From Salivita marina (GTDB lineage: Bacteria > Pseudomonadota > Gammaproteobacteria > Pseudomonadales > Azotimanducaceae), in NCBI GenBank assembly GCA_038144425.1, contig JAYQNS010000004.1:558001-622000 (forward strand): DNA of 64,000 nucleotides, given 5' to 3'. Below the pieces are notes generated by a model. The model did not search any database. It saw only the letters and a list, made by a program, of their open reading frames with translations, and had not been told where the DNA came from. Numbering within the stretch: the stretch's first letter is position 1; every line of letters starts with the position of its first letter. Position numbers and translations under genes: made by a program. This document shows, piece by piece, positions 53,727 to 62,917 of the stretch.

Positions 53727-54482
53727 GTGCTCGAACTCATCACCGATCTATATCAGGGCCTTGCTCGCCTGGGTCCAGGCAGCGAGGCGGCAACCCTTCA
53801 GGCCCTCGCCCTTGCCGAGGTCGCCGGGCTCTCGCGGCAAGCACCCCTTCATGTCGCCGACCTAGGGTGTGGCACCGGTGCGGCTACTTGGGTGCTCGCC
53901 CAGTCCCTTTCCGGAACGATCACCGCCATCGATCAACAGCCCGCTTTTCTCAGCGCCTTAAGGATGAGGCGCCCCCGCACCCCCCTTCTGGCCTCGGTGG
54001 TCACGCACGCCGCAGACTTCTCAGAGCTGCCCTTCCCTCGGGAGAGCCTCGATCTAATCTGGTCCGAGGGCGCGATCTACACCCTCGGTTTTGCCGCGGG
54101 CCTTGCAGCCTGGCGTCCCTTTCTGAAGGAGAGGGCCTTCCTCGCGGTCACAGAGCTCACCTGGCTGACGGACTTTCGCGCCGAGCCCCTCCAGGCTTTC
54201 TGGGATAAGGCCTATCCAGAGGTGGGTACGGCAAGCACCAAGCTCGCGATCCTCGAGCAGCAGGGGTTTCGCCCCCTAGGCTATTTCCCCCTCCCGACGC
54301 CCTGCTGACTGGAGGGCTTCTATGAACCGCTAGAAGCCAGCCTCCCAGCCTTCTTGGCGCGTCAAGGCTCAAGGGCAGAAGCGGAAACCCTTGCCCGAGA
54401 GGTGCGGGAGGAGGCAGCCCTTTATCGGCGTTTTGGCGACCAGGTGGGCTACGGCTTCTATGTCGCCCAGCGCCTACCTTAG
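53727..54482 (+). pseudogene. SAM-dependent methyltransferase with in-frame TGA
   Basis: The class I methyltransferase has motif I VADLGCGTGAATWVLA, AIDQQPAF and the LDLIWSEGAIYTLGF motif. It stops with TGA at 54306-54308 after FPLPTPC. The same frame continues with LEGFYEPLEASLPAF and ends QVGYGFYVAQRLP at 54482, exactly as relatives do after a Cys-Trp pair. The stop stands where Trp (TGG) is expected. The full length would be 251 residues with one stop. Other genes in the window end with TGA, so the code is not altered. Nonsense mutation or sequence error. Confidence 0.82.
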
Positions 54483-54530
54483 AGGCTATGCTCCGGCGCA
54501 TCTAACACCGGCGGTTTAAGAGAGGACTCC

Positions 54531-56381
54531 ATGAGCAACGCGTCACCGCGCTGGCACAACTTGTTCCCCGATTTGGATTTCGATCCCGAAGCGCTTCGGG
54601 AGCGCTACCGGGAGGAACGGGACAAGCGGCTTCGGGACGACGGCGAGAATCAGTATCTAGAAGCTGCGGAGAACCTCGCCCGCTACGCCGACGAAGACCC
54701 CTACACGCTGCAAACGCCTCGGGAGGCCCTTAAACGCGACGTCAACGTGGTGGTCGTGGGAGGCGGCTTCAGCGGCCTTATGGCCGCGGCCCGGCTGAAG
54801 GAGCGGGGCGTCGAGGACGTGCTGCTCATCGAAGCCGGAGGCGATTTCGGCGGAACCTGGTACTGGAACCGTTACCCCGGCGCCCAATGCGATATCGAAT
54901 CCTACTGCTACCTGCCGCTCCTGGAAGAAACGGGCTACATGCCGAAGGAGAAATATTCCTTTGCTCCGGAGATCTTCGAGCACACCCGCCGGGTCGGGGA
55001 ATACTTCGGCCTTTATGAGCTCGCGCTCTTCCAAACCCGGGTGAAGGATGCGGCGTGGCAGGAAGACCGAAAGCGCTGGCGCCTCACCACGGACCGGGGG
55101 GACGTGCTCGACGCGCGCTTCCTGATCCAGGCCACGGGCCCCGCTAACCGGCCGAAGCTGCCTCAAATTCCTGGCATCGATCGCTTTAAGGGCCATAGCT
55201 TCCACACCGCCCGCTGGGATTACGCGTACACCGGCGGCGATCACCAGGGCGATCTGCATAAGCTTACGGATAAGCGTGTGGGCATCATCGGCACCGGCGC
55301 CACGGCCATTCAGTGCATTCCCTTCCTGGGGAAGCACGCCAAGGACCTCTACGTGTTTCAGCGCACCCCCTCCTCCGTAGATCTACGGGGCAACAGCCAA
55401 ACGGATCGGGAGTGGTATGCAGGGCTGGCGCCAGGCTGGCAGCGGGAGCGCCGGGAAAACTTCGCCGCGGTGCTCGCGGGGCAGAACTTCACCGTGGATT
55501 TGGTGGCCGACGGCTGGACCGACATCGCGAGGCGCATTGGGCTTTCGCTGATGAATCGTCGCAGCGATGCAGGCAACCTCGATATGGAAGAGATCGCCCT
55601 GCGTAGCGAAATCGCCGACTTCCAAAAGATGAACGAGATCCGGGCCCGGGTCGATGCGGAGGTCGGCAAGGCCGACGCCGCGGAAGCGCTCAAGCCCTGG
55701 TACCGCCAATTCTGCAAGCGCCCTACGTTTAACGACGACTTTCTGGCGACCTTCAACCGGGACAACGTTCATCTTGTCGACGTCTCCGCCAGCAAGGGGG
55801 TGGACGGCATCACGGAGAAGGGGGTGATGGCCAATGGCGAGGAGATCGAGCTCGATTGCCTTATCTTTGCCACGGGCTTTGAAATCACCACCTCGGCCCA
55901 TCGGCGCGTGGACTTCGATACCCGGGGACGGAACGGTCAAAGCCTCTACGACCACTGGGGTGAGGGCTTCCGGACCCTCCACGGTCTTTCCAGCCATGGC
56001 TTCCCCAACTGGTTCACCATCGGCATCAATCAAAACGGCCTCTCGCCGAACATGACCGCCATGTTCGACGACCAGGCCGTGCACGTGAGTTACATCATCG
56101 ACGAGGCGCAGAAGCGCGGCGCCACCACCATTGAAGTGGACGCCGAGGCGGAAAAGGCCTGGGTGGCGGAAATTGTACGCCTCGCCGGGGGCGGCAATGC
56201 GGAGTTCCTCGAGGCCTGCACCCCGGGCTACTACAACCGGGAAGGGCAGGTGGGGAAAGGCGTTTCCATGCAGAACTCGCCCTATGCCCCCGGCATTAAC
56301 GCCTTCAACGATCTGTTGGGGCGCTGGCGCGAGGCAGGGACCCTCGACGGCATGACCCTCACCACGGAGCCCAAGGCATGA
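54531..56381 (+). CDS. Flavin-containing Baeyer-Villiger monooxygenase
   Basis: The 616-residue enzyme uses FAD and NADPH to insert oxygen next to a ketone, giving an ester or lactone. It has the first Rossmann motif VVVGGGFSGLMAAARL (about 74-90), the BVMO fingerprint FKGHSFHTARWDY (residues about 218-230) and the second Rossmann motif VGIIGTGATAIQ. The N-terminal extension of about 70 residues is of the longer cyclohexanone/phenylacetone type. It overlaps a carboxylesterase by 4 bp, which suggests the ester is hydrolysed next. Confidence 0.93.
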   Translation: MSNASPRWHNLFPDLDFDPEALRERYREERDKRLRDDGENQYLEAAENLARYADEDPYTLQTPREALKRDVNVVVVGGGFSGLMAAARLKERGVEDVLLIEAGGDFGGTWYWNRYPGAQCDIESYCYLPLLEETGYMPKEKYSFAPEIFEHTRRVGEYFGLYELALFQTRVKDAAWQEDRKRWRLTTDRGDVLDARFLIQATGPANRPKLPQIPGIDRFKGHSFHTARWDYAYTGGDHQGDLHKLTDKRVGIIGTGATAIQCIPFLGKHAKDLYVFQRTPSSVDLRGNSQTDREWYAGLAPGWQRERRENFAAVLAGQNFTVDLVADGWTDIARRIGLSLMNRRSDAGNLDMEEIALRSEIADFQKMNEIRARVDAEVGKADAAEALKPWYRQFCKRPTFNDDFLATFNRDNVHLVDVSASKGVDGITEKGVMANGEEIELDCLIFATGFEITTSAHRRVDFDTRGRNGQSLYDHWGEGFRTLHGLSSHGFPNWFTIGINQNGLSPNMTAMFDDQAVHVSYIIDEAQKRGATTIEVDAEAEKAWVAEIVRLAGGGNAEFLEACTPGYYNREGQVGKGVSMQNSPYAPGINAFNDLLGRWREAGTLDGMTLTTEPKA

Positions 56382-57919
56382 TGCGCCCCGCCCTTTTGCT
56401 TTTGCTGACCACCCTGGCCGCGGCCGCTAGCGCTGCGCCGATCACCTTAAGCACGCCCCAGGGGCCGATCCTTGGCACGCATGGCGAGGACGGCGTCGCC
56501 GCCTTCAAAGCCATTCCCTACGCCCTGCCCCCCACCGGGCCCCGGCGCTGGTCAGCCCCGGAGTCGGCGCCAGCCTGGGCGGGGGTGCGCGATGGACGGG
56601 ACTTCTCGCCCCAGTGCACCCAAGCCCCCTACCCCGCCGCCAGTGTCTTCGCTCGGCCGCATCGACCTACCTCGGAAGACTGCCTCTACCTGAACGTTTG
56701 GACCGCTAATCCCAAGGGGAAGGCGCCGGTGATGGTGTGGATTCACGGCGGTAGCCTCACCCGGGGGACCGGTGCCACCAAGGCTTACGATGGCGCCGCC
56801 CTCGCCCGGCAAGGGGTCGTGGTCGTAACCTTGAACTATCGCCTGGGCGTCATGGGGTTCTTGGCCCATCCGGCCCTCTCCGCCACGGACCCCCGGGGGA
56901 TTTCTGGAAACTACGGCTTTCTTGATCAAGCCCAGGCCCTGCGCTGGGTGCGCGATCACATTGGCGACTATGGCGGAGATCCCGAGCAGGTAACGATTTT
57001 CGGGGAATCGGCGGGAGCCCGCAGCGTTCACGCCTTGCTGGCCATGCCCAGCGCCCGGGGCCTGTTTCATCGCGCCATTGCCCAATCCGGCGGCGGCTTC
57101 TCCCCATCCCAGGCCCTCCGAGATCAGGTGCACGGGCTCCGCAGCGCCGAAGACTGGGGCACGGAGCTCGGGGACCGGCTCGGAGCGCAAAGCGCCGAGG
57201 CGCTGCGGGCGCTGCCGGCCAGGGCCGTTCAAAGGGCGGCGGAAGGCCTCGCCCTGCCCCTGACCACCGTAGTGGATGGGGTGGTGATGCCCGCCCAACC
57301 TGGGGACCTGTACCGTGCCGGTCAGACGGCGAAGGTGCCCGCGCTCCTGGGCTTCAACAAGGACGAGGGCACCTCCCTCACAGCGCCGAGCTGGCGCCCA
57401 AAAACTCGGGAGGCCCTGGGGGCGCGCTTTGAGCGCCGCTTTGGCCCCCACGCCCCGCGTCTCCTGGCGCACTACGCCGGGGACCCGGAACGGGCCTGGC
57501 TCGACGCCTTCCGGGATCAGCGCTTCGGCTGGGAAATGGTGAGCTGGGGAGATGCGGCGGCAGCGGCGGAGCAGCCCGCCTACCTTTACTACTTTACCCA
57601 TCATCCAAGCGGCCCCTACGCCGCCCAGTTACGGGCCTTTCACGCCGGGGAAATTCTCTACGCCTTCGACAACGTGGCGCTAAACCCCGCGGCGACGGAA
57701 GCGGACTACGCCTTAGGGAAGATGATGAGCGGCTATTGGGTAGCCTTTGCGAAAACTGGGGATCCGAACCACGAGGGCGCTCCGCAGTGGCCCAAGTGGA
57801 CCCCCGACACCCGGCCTTTCCTCGAACTGGGGGCCACGCCCCGGGCCGCGCAGGGCCTGCTCGGAGAAGCCAAGGCGCTCTTCGACGCCCTCCCGCCTGC
57901 CTTCAGCGTACGCCGCTAG
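56378..57919 (+). CDS. Type B carboxylesterase
   Basis: The 513-residue alpha/beta hydrolase has a signal peptide (LLLLLTTLAAAASAA), the oxyanion HGGSLTRGTG and the nucleophile Ser near 211 in FGESAGA. The N-terminal signature EDCLYLNVWTA and the acid/His sites lie further on. Its start overlaps the monooxygenase stop (ATGA). Likely it cleaves the ester made by the monooxygenase, though the signal peptide would put it outside the cytoplasm, where the oxygenase works. Confidence 0.92.
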   Translation: MMRPALLLLLTTLAAAASAAPITLSTPQGPILGTHGEDGVAAFKAIPYALPPTGPRRWSAPESAPAWAGVRDGRDFSPQCTQAPYPAASVFARPHRPTSEDCLYLNVWTANPKGKAPVMVWIHGGSLTRGTGATKAYDGAALARQGVVVVTLNYRLGVMGFLAHPALSATDPRGISGNYGFLDQAQALRWVRDHIGDYGGDPEQVTIFGESAGARSVHALLAMPSARGLFHRAIAQSGGGFSPSQALRDQVHGLRSAEDWGTELGDRLGAQSAEALRALPARAVQRAAEGLALPLTTVVDGVVMPAQPGDLYRAGQTAKVPALLGFNKDEGTSLTAPSWRPKTREALGARFERRFGPHAPRLLAHYAGDPERAWLDAFRDQRFGWEMVSWGDAAAAAEQPAYLYYFTHHPSGPYAAQLRAFHAGEILYAFDNVALNPAATEADYALGKMMSGYWVAFAKTGDPNHEGAPQWPKWTPDTRPFLELGATPRAAQGLLGEAKALFDALPPAFSVRR

Positions 57920-57926
57920 CGTGCGC

Positions 57927-59145
57927 TTACGCTCGGGGCTCCGGGCCCCGAGCGCCCTTCTCTAGGCGGCGCCCCAGCCAGCCCATGGACAGAAACAGCA
58001 CCACGTAAACCCCCGCCGCCACGGCGTAGGGCAGGGTCGGCTGAAGCTGGTATAGCGCCCCCCCGAGCATGGGACCAATGGCGAAGCCCAGGGGGCCGCA
58101 GGAGCCCGCCACCCCCGCTACCGCGCCCTGCTCCTCGGCGGAAACGGCCAAGGACGCCCCCGCCATAAAGCCAGGCCCCGCAAGCCCCATCCCAAAGCCC
58201 TGCACCATCATGGCGGCGGTCAGCACCCATCGCGACTCCGTGAGAGCCATGGTGGCGAAAGGCCAGAAACATCAAGGGCATGGCCACGCGGAGGAGGGTA
58301 AAAGGCGCCAGGGACAGGCGCTGCACCACCACCCCCTGGGCCAGGAGGGAGGCCGCGGCGGAGAGCATCATGCCAAGGCCCACGGCCTGGGCGGTCTCCG
58401 TGGCCGACAGGCTCAGCGCATCCTGAAAGCGGAAGCCCATGGTTTGCTGCACCAGGGCCATGCCGGAGAACATGGTCACGCCGACGATGATGAAGGGGAA
58501 AATGCGCGGGTCGCGGTAGCGCATCTTGGCGCCAAGGCGTGGGGCATTGTGCCGCGGCGGCTCGGGAAGAAACCGCCAGAGGAAAAGGCCATTCAGAAAG
58601 GCCAGGGCCGCCATTACCCACAGAGGCATGAGGAGGGAGAACACCGCCAAGGCCGCCACCGCAGGCCCCAGCATGGAGCCGAGGTTGTTCGCGGCGCCCG
58701 CCGCGCCCATGCCCTTGGTACGGTTTTCCGGACTCGTGATATCGGCCATGAAGGCGTTCGCCGCGGGCATGGTGGCGGACATCACCGCCGCATGGACCAT
58801 GCGCGAGGCCACGAGCGCTGCAAATAGGGTGGTCCCGGTGATCGCGGCGGAAAGGCCCAGGTAGATGACTCCGTTAAAGAGGAAGGTGCCGAAGGCGAAG
58901 CCAAAGAGCCCGATGAGAATAACGGCCTTCCGGCCGAGGCGGTCGCTCAGCCGGCCCCAGCGCGGGCTGGCCAAAAACACCGTGATAGAGGAGGCGCCGA
59001 TGATGGCGGTGATCTGAAATTCCGTGAGCCCCATTTCCCGGCCCACGGGCGCCAAAATGGGGAAGAGCACGGTAAAGCCCATGCCCACCACCACCAGGGA
59101 GATGAGAAGAATTCGCTTCGCCCTGGCTTCCGAGAACTCCGTCAT
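57927..59145 (-). pseudogene. MFS transporter, frameshifted near the C-terminal quarter
   Basis: The major facilitator protein has the motif GRLSDRLGRKAVILIG near residue 65 and about nine helices before the break. After VAMPLMFLAF the frame turns into Gly/Ala/Arg-rich nonsense. The correct end (TMALTESRWVLTAAMMVQGFG to the tail LGRRLEKGARGPEPRA) is in another frame, stopping at 57927. Removing one T from the minus-strand TTT (AAA at 58258-58260) joins the two. It is in a cluster with the monooxygenases and may export or import related compounds. Confidence 0.85.
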
Positions 59146-59225
59146 ACTTTATTCCATCTTCCCCGCGCTCCGTCGGCGGGCTATCAGACCAGGGTCCCGA
59201 GGGAAGCGCCAGCCCCTCGGCGTCC

Positions 59226-60611
59226 CTAGCCTTCAGGGGGTGCGATCCCCGCGGACTCGAGGGCGAGGCGCTTAGCCCTTTCGATGTCGTAATGGGCACG
59301 GGAGACAATGCGCTGGGCATAGAGCCCACCCCCAGCCTGAATCTGGGTCACGGCGTGCCAGCCCCCGAGGGCATCGGCCGTGAGGTCCCGAATCGCGTGG
59401 AAGAGCTTCATGCGATAGGCCCCGTCCACGGCCTGCATGGTTCCCATGTACTTGCGCACGAGGTGGCCCGTTTCTTCGTTTTCGAGATCGGCGGTGGCGG
59501 GGGTGGTCAGGATGGCGCCGCCACCGATGTCGTGGAGGTGCCGAACCATGAGGCTGTAGTTCGCGGCCCCGTGATACTTCCCAGCGTTGGTGAACAGCTC
59601 ATTGGGAAAGGCTTCGCCGTCGGCGGTGACATGGCAGTGGCTAATCGCGGCTTCAAGGGAGGCGCGCACTAGGGTGGCGTTGATGATCATCTCGGATATT
59701 TTCTCCTTGATGTGCGCCACGCGCTGCAGCCCATTGGCCTCGGCAATGAGCTGGGCGAAGCCCGTGAGGCGGTCATAGCCCGTGGCCATGCCGGCAAGCC
59801 CCCCGAGCCGTTCCCACAGCCCAAGGGAATGGGCAAATACCGCCGCATGCTCCACCTGCCCATCGAGAAAGACGCGCTCGTAGGGCACGAAGACATCGTC
59901 AAAAATGACGAAACCTTCCGGCGTGTGATGCTTTCCGGAGAAGGGAAAATCCCGCGTATCCTCGTGACGCGGTGCATAGGTCGTATTGACGATCCGCACC
60001 CCTGGAGCATTCACGGGCACCATGGCGCCGATGGCATAGGCCTCTTCCCCAGGCTTCATAGCCTTGGTGGGAATGGTCATCAGTTCGTGGCCCATGGAGG
60101 CCGCGGAGATATGGAGCTTCGCGCCCCGAAGCACCACCCCCTGATCGTTGCGGGAGACGACGCGTACATAGGCGTCAGGGTCGTCCTGCTGCCCTGGGCG
60201 GCGGCTCCGGTCGCCTTTGGCATCGGTGATGCACTGGGTAATGCGCACATCGTCAGCCTGCGCCTGCTTCACCCAGGCGCGGATGCGCGCCGCGTACTCA
60301 GGCATGGCTTCACTGATGCGATCGGCGGCGGTCAGCAGGGTCATGATGGAGGCGTAGGTGACGTGGGTCAGCAGATCCACCGTTTCGTGGAGCTCGACCT
60401 GGGCCCGAAGCGACTCGGCGTCTTTCGGCACCTCCATAAAAGCCCCAATAGCTCCGGGCCTAGGATCAAAGAAACGATCATAGCCATCGGCGGCGGAATC
60501 CACCGTTTGCCCCAGCAGCGGGTGGGCGGTGACATCCTCCACCCGCTGCCCCTCAAAGTATGTGGCCCGACCATCGCGCAGCGAGGCCCGGTATTGCTCC
60601 CCGGTCATCAT
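59226..60611 (-). CDS. 4-hydroxyphenylacetate 3-hydroxylase (HpaB) family flavin monooxygenase
   Basis: A 461-residue protein of the HpaB/PvcC/4-HB-CoA dehydratase superfamily, starting MMTGEQYRASLRDGR. ATG at 60611 has GGGGAG 9 nt upstream. It has HTPEGFVIFDDVFVPYERVF and the acyl-CoA dehydrogenase-like fold. The Cys ligands of the 4Fe-4S dehydratases are absent in the THVTYAS segment, so it is more likely a two-component FADH2-dependent hydroxylase. The flavin reductase is not in the window. The substrate is unknown. Confidence 0.85.
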   Translation of the reverse strand: MMTGEQYRASLRDGRATYFEGQRVEDVTAHPLLGQTVDSAADGYDRFFDPRPGAIGAFMEVPKDAESLRAQVELHETVDLLTHVTYASIMTLLTAADRISEAMPEYAARIRAWVKQAQADDVRITQCITDAKGDRSRRPGQQDDPDAYVRVVSRNDQGVVLRGAKLHISAASMGHELMTIPTKAMKPGEEAYAIGAMVPVNAPGVRIVNTTYAPRHEDTRDFPFSGKHHTPEGFVIFDDVFVPYERVFLDGQVEHAAVFAHSLGLWERLGGLAGMATGYDRLTGFAQLIAEANGLQRVAHIKEKISEMIINATLVRASLEAAISHCHVTADGEAFPNELFTNAGKYHGAANYSLMVRHLHDIGGGAILTTPATADLENEETGHLVRKYMGTMQAVDGAYRMKLFHAIRDLTADALGGWHAVTQIQAGGGLYAQRIVSRAHYDIERAKRLALESAGIAPPEG

Positions 60612-60740
60612 CGGCGGAATCTCCCCTTCTGTGCCTTGCAAGTGCCCGTGCAAGCGCCCCTTGAAGGGTCGGCCGAAGGGACTCATCTTTAGCTCTCTTG
60701 TTGCCTGCCCGAGCAGGCCGCCCAGCTAAGGACCGAGCCC

Positions 60741-61532
60741 ATGCGCCAACCCCTCCCCTTCTTGATCCTAACGCTCCTCCTAGCCAGCTGCACCACCAGC
60801 CCCACGGGCCAGCAGCAGCTTCTTCTTTTCTCTGAAGAGGACATGGCAAAGCTTGGGGACGAGAGCTTTGAAGAGATCAAAGCGCAGGAAAAGCTTCTGC
60901 CCGAGGGGGAGGTCACCGCCTATGTGCGTTGCGTGACCGCGCCCCTAACGGCCCAGGTCGGGGGCGCCTGGGAGGTGCGGGTGTTCCAAAGCGACGACGT
61001 CAACGCCTTTGCCCTACCTGGGCGTCACATCGGCATTTACACCGGACTCCTCGGCGTCGCCCAAGATGCCGATGCCCTGGCGGCGGTCATCGGCCACGAA
61101 ATCGCCCACGTGCTCGCCCGCCACGGCAATGCCCGGGTAAGCACGCAAATGGCCACCCAGGCGGGGCTCGAGGTGCTTTCCGCGGTAAGCGGCATGGAGA
61201 GTCGCGCTGGGGGCGATGATCTCCTCGCGGCCCTGGGCCTGGGGGCCCAGGTGGGCATCCTTTTGCCCTTTTCTCGCCAGCAGGAAAGCGAAGCGGACCT
61301 CCTGGGCCTAGGCCTCATGGCCGACGCAGGCTTCAACCCCGTTGGCGCCCTTCGCCTTTGGGAAGCCATGGGCAGCCAACGGGGGAGCGGACAGCGCCCG
61401 CCAGAGCTGCTCTCCACCCACCCGGCGTCCACCACGCGCCTCGGTGCCCTGCGCCAGGCCTTACCGGCAGCGGAAGCTCGCTATGCACAGGCCCGAGCCG
61501 CGGGGCGAAGCCCCGTCTGTCGGCTGCTCTAG
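60741..61532 (+). CDS. M48-family metalloprotease lipoprotein
   Basis: The 263-residue protein has a lipoprotein signal with lipobox LASC (Cys 17) and the zinc motif HEIAH (about 119-123). A third ligand is in QESEADLLGL, and STHPAS follows. It resembles the envelope proteases LoiP/YcaL that remove damaged or misassembled outer-membrane proteins. It is transcribed away from the HpaB-type gene across a 130-bp gap. There is no link to the flagellar genes after it except strand. Confidence 0.92.
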   Translation: MRQPLPFLILTLLLASCTTSPTGQQQLLLFSEEDMAKLGDESFEEIKAQEKLLPEGEVTAYVRCVTAPLTAQVGGAWEVRVFQSDDVNAFALPGRHIGIYTGLLGVAQDADALAAVIGHEIAHVLARHGNARVSTQMATQAGLEVLSAVSGMESRAGGDDLLAALGLGAQVGILLPFSRQQESEADLLGLGLMADAGFNPVGALRLWEAMGSQRGSGQRPPELLSTHPASTTRLGALRQALPAAEARYAQARAAGRSPVCRLL

Positions 61533-61540
61533 GCGGCCCC

Positions 61541-61567
61541 TTAAGCTTTCCAACGCCTAGCCGATAG
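61541..61567 (+). promoter_or_regulatory. Putative sigma-28 (FliA) promoter of the FliK-like gene
   Basis: TTAAGCTT (six of eight matches to TAAAGTTT), an exact 11-bp spacer and GCCGATAG (seven of eight matches to GCCGATAA) form a flagellar late-class promoter. It ends 45 bp before the FliK-like start, which has AAGGAGG. Confidence 0.7.
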
Positions 61568-61612
61568 CCCTCAGATACAGTCCACCGGGGCCCTCCAAGG
61601 AGGAAAAGCGCC

Positions 61613-62917
61613 ATGGTCGATAGTCCGCGCCTGCCCAACGCGGCGCCCCAGGGCAACCCGGCCGCCAGCAAGGCGTCCCCCGGCGGCGCCCTTCCCGGGG
61701 CGGAGCAGCGACGGGTCGCTACCTTTCTATCCCAGGAAGGCAGTCAGGGCACCTTCGCCCTAGGGGGCCGGCGCTTTAAGGCATCGCTACAGGGGGCGCC
61801 GTCCCTTCGGCCCGGGGACCAGCTCCTCGTGGAAGGGGGCGGTGAAGGCAAGCCCCTGCAGGTGCGGGAGCTGCTCCGGAAGGAGGGCCAGAGCCTCAAT
61901 CAGGCCGCCCTCGACCGGCTCTGGCGAGGCGCTGCGGGGCGGGATCAAAGTCCTCGCGCTGTGAGTCAGAAAGCCTCCCAGAGCACCTTTTCCGACCCTC
62001 GCCTTCAAGGGCTGGCCCAGGGTCTCCGCGCCCTCAGCAGCCAACTTCCGGCCCTGTCCCTGAATGCCCTATCCGCGAACAGCCTGCGAGCGGCCCTCGA
62101 AGACAGTGGCATTTTCTTTGAGGGCAAGCTCAAGGCCGGGCAGGCCCCGGCATCGGATCAGCGCGGGGCACTCCTTAAGCTGCGGGGGGAGATACAGGAA
62201 GCCCTTGCCCAGCGACGGCAGGGCAGCACCGCGTTTCCGCAAGGCCAGCCGCCCCGGACCGGTGTCGCCCATGACCAAAGCACGCAGGTGCAAGCCAGCG
62301 CCGCCCAGCGCCTAGGAAGCGAACTGCAATCGCCCCAGCTAAGCCCTGCGCCGAGGCAGGAAGGCCGGAGGAGGGTTGGGGAGGCACCGGGAAAGGCCGA
62401 GGGAAAAGGCACGTCCCGGGAGCTCCCGCTAGGGGAGCTCGAGCACGCCCTCGAGGAAGACACCGTGAAGCTGCAGCGCCTCGAGCGGCAGATTGACCAG
62501 GGTCTCGCGCGCCTGCGCCTGTTTCAGCATCACAGCCTGAGCCAGCCGCCCGATCAGCCGAGCTGGCTCTTAGAACTACCCGTCGCCTTAGGCGACAGAG
62601 AGCAGCTCTGGCAGGTGCAAATTCGACGGGAGGCGCCTCGAAGAGACCAGCCCGGAGGAAGCGCACGCTGGATGGCACGGCTGGCCGTGGAGCCCGGCAC
62701 ACCCAACGCCATAGAAGGGCAAATTACCCTTGCGGGGACACACTTAAGCGGTCGGCTTTGGTGCGCCGCGCAAGAGACGGAGGCGCGGCTCGGGGCAGCC
62801 CTCGGGAGTCTGCGCACCCACCTCGCGGAGCAGGGTTTTGTGGTTGACCGTTTTGGCGTTCTCTGTGGACAGGCTCCAGCGCACCTGCGGGTCGCCAGGA
62901 TCGCGCCGGAGCCATGA
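61613..62917 (+). CDS. FliK-like flagellar hook-length control protein
   Basis: The 434-residue protein has a Pro/Gln/Ala-rich low-complexity N-terminal two thirds. It has a C-terminal domain like FliK-C (Flg_hook): WLLELPVALGDREQLWQVQI, then GQITLAGTHLSGRLWCAAQET and LRTHLAEQGFVVDRFGVLCG. FliK measures the hook and switches FlhB specificity. The next gene, overlapping by 4 bp, is an FlhB-tail homologue. That pairing and the sigma-28 promoter support a flagellar role. It may be a second, divergent FliK. Confidence 0.75.
   Translation: MVDSPRLPNAAPQGNPAASKASPGGALPGAEQRRVATFLSQEGSQGTFALGGRRFKASLQGAPSLRPGDQLLVEGGGEGKPLQVRELLRKEGQSLNQAALDRLWRGAAGRDQSPRAVSQKASQSTFSDPRLQGLAQGLRALSSQLPALSLNALSANSLRAALEDSGIFFEGKLKAGQAPASDQRGALLKLRGEIQEALAQRRQGSTAFPQGQPPRTGVAHDQSTQVQASAAQRLGSELQSPQLSPAPRQEGRRRVGEAPGKAEGKGTSRELPLGELEHALEEDTVKLQRLERQIDQGLARLRLFQHHSLSQPPDQPSWLLELPVALGDREQLWQVQIRREAPRRDQPGGSARWMARLAVEPGTPNAIEGQITLAGTHLSGRLWCAAQETEARLGAALGSLRTHLAEQGFVVDRFGVLCGQAPAHLRVARIAPEP

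Noticed and set aside
54306..54308. Selenocysteine or reassigned TGA in the methyltransferase
   Set aside because: The expected residue is Trp, no selenocysteine insertion stem-loop was seen, and TGA is an ordinary stop for many genes here, including all the ATGA overlaps.
57916..57919. A fifth 4-bp convergent overlap between the esterase and MFS genes
   Set aside because: The stop at 57916 belongs to the shifted frame; the restored transporter ends at 57927, leaving a 7-bp gap.
59226..60611. 4-hydroxybutyryl-CoA dehydratase
   Set aside because: The cysteines that hold the 4Fe-4S cluster in that enzyme are absent at the matching positions.
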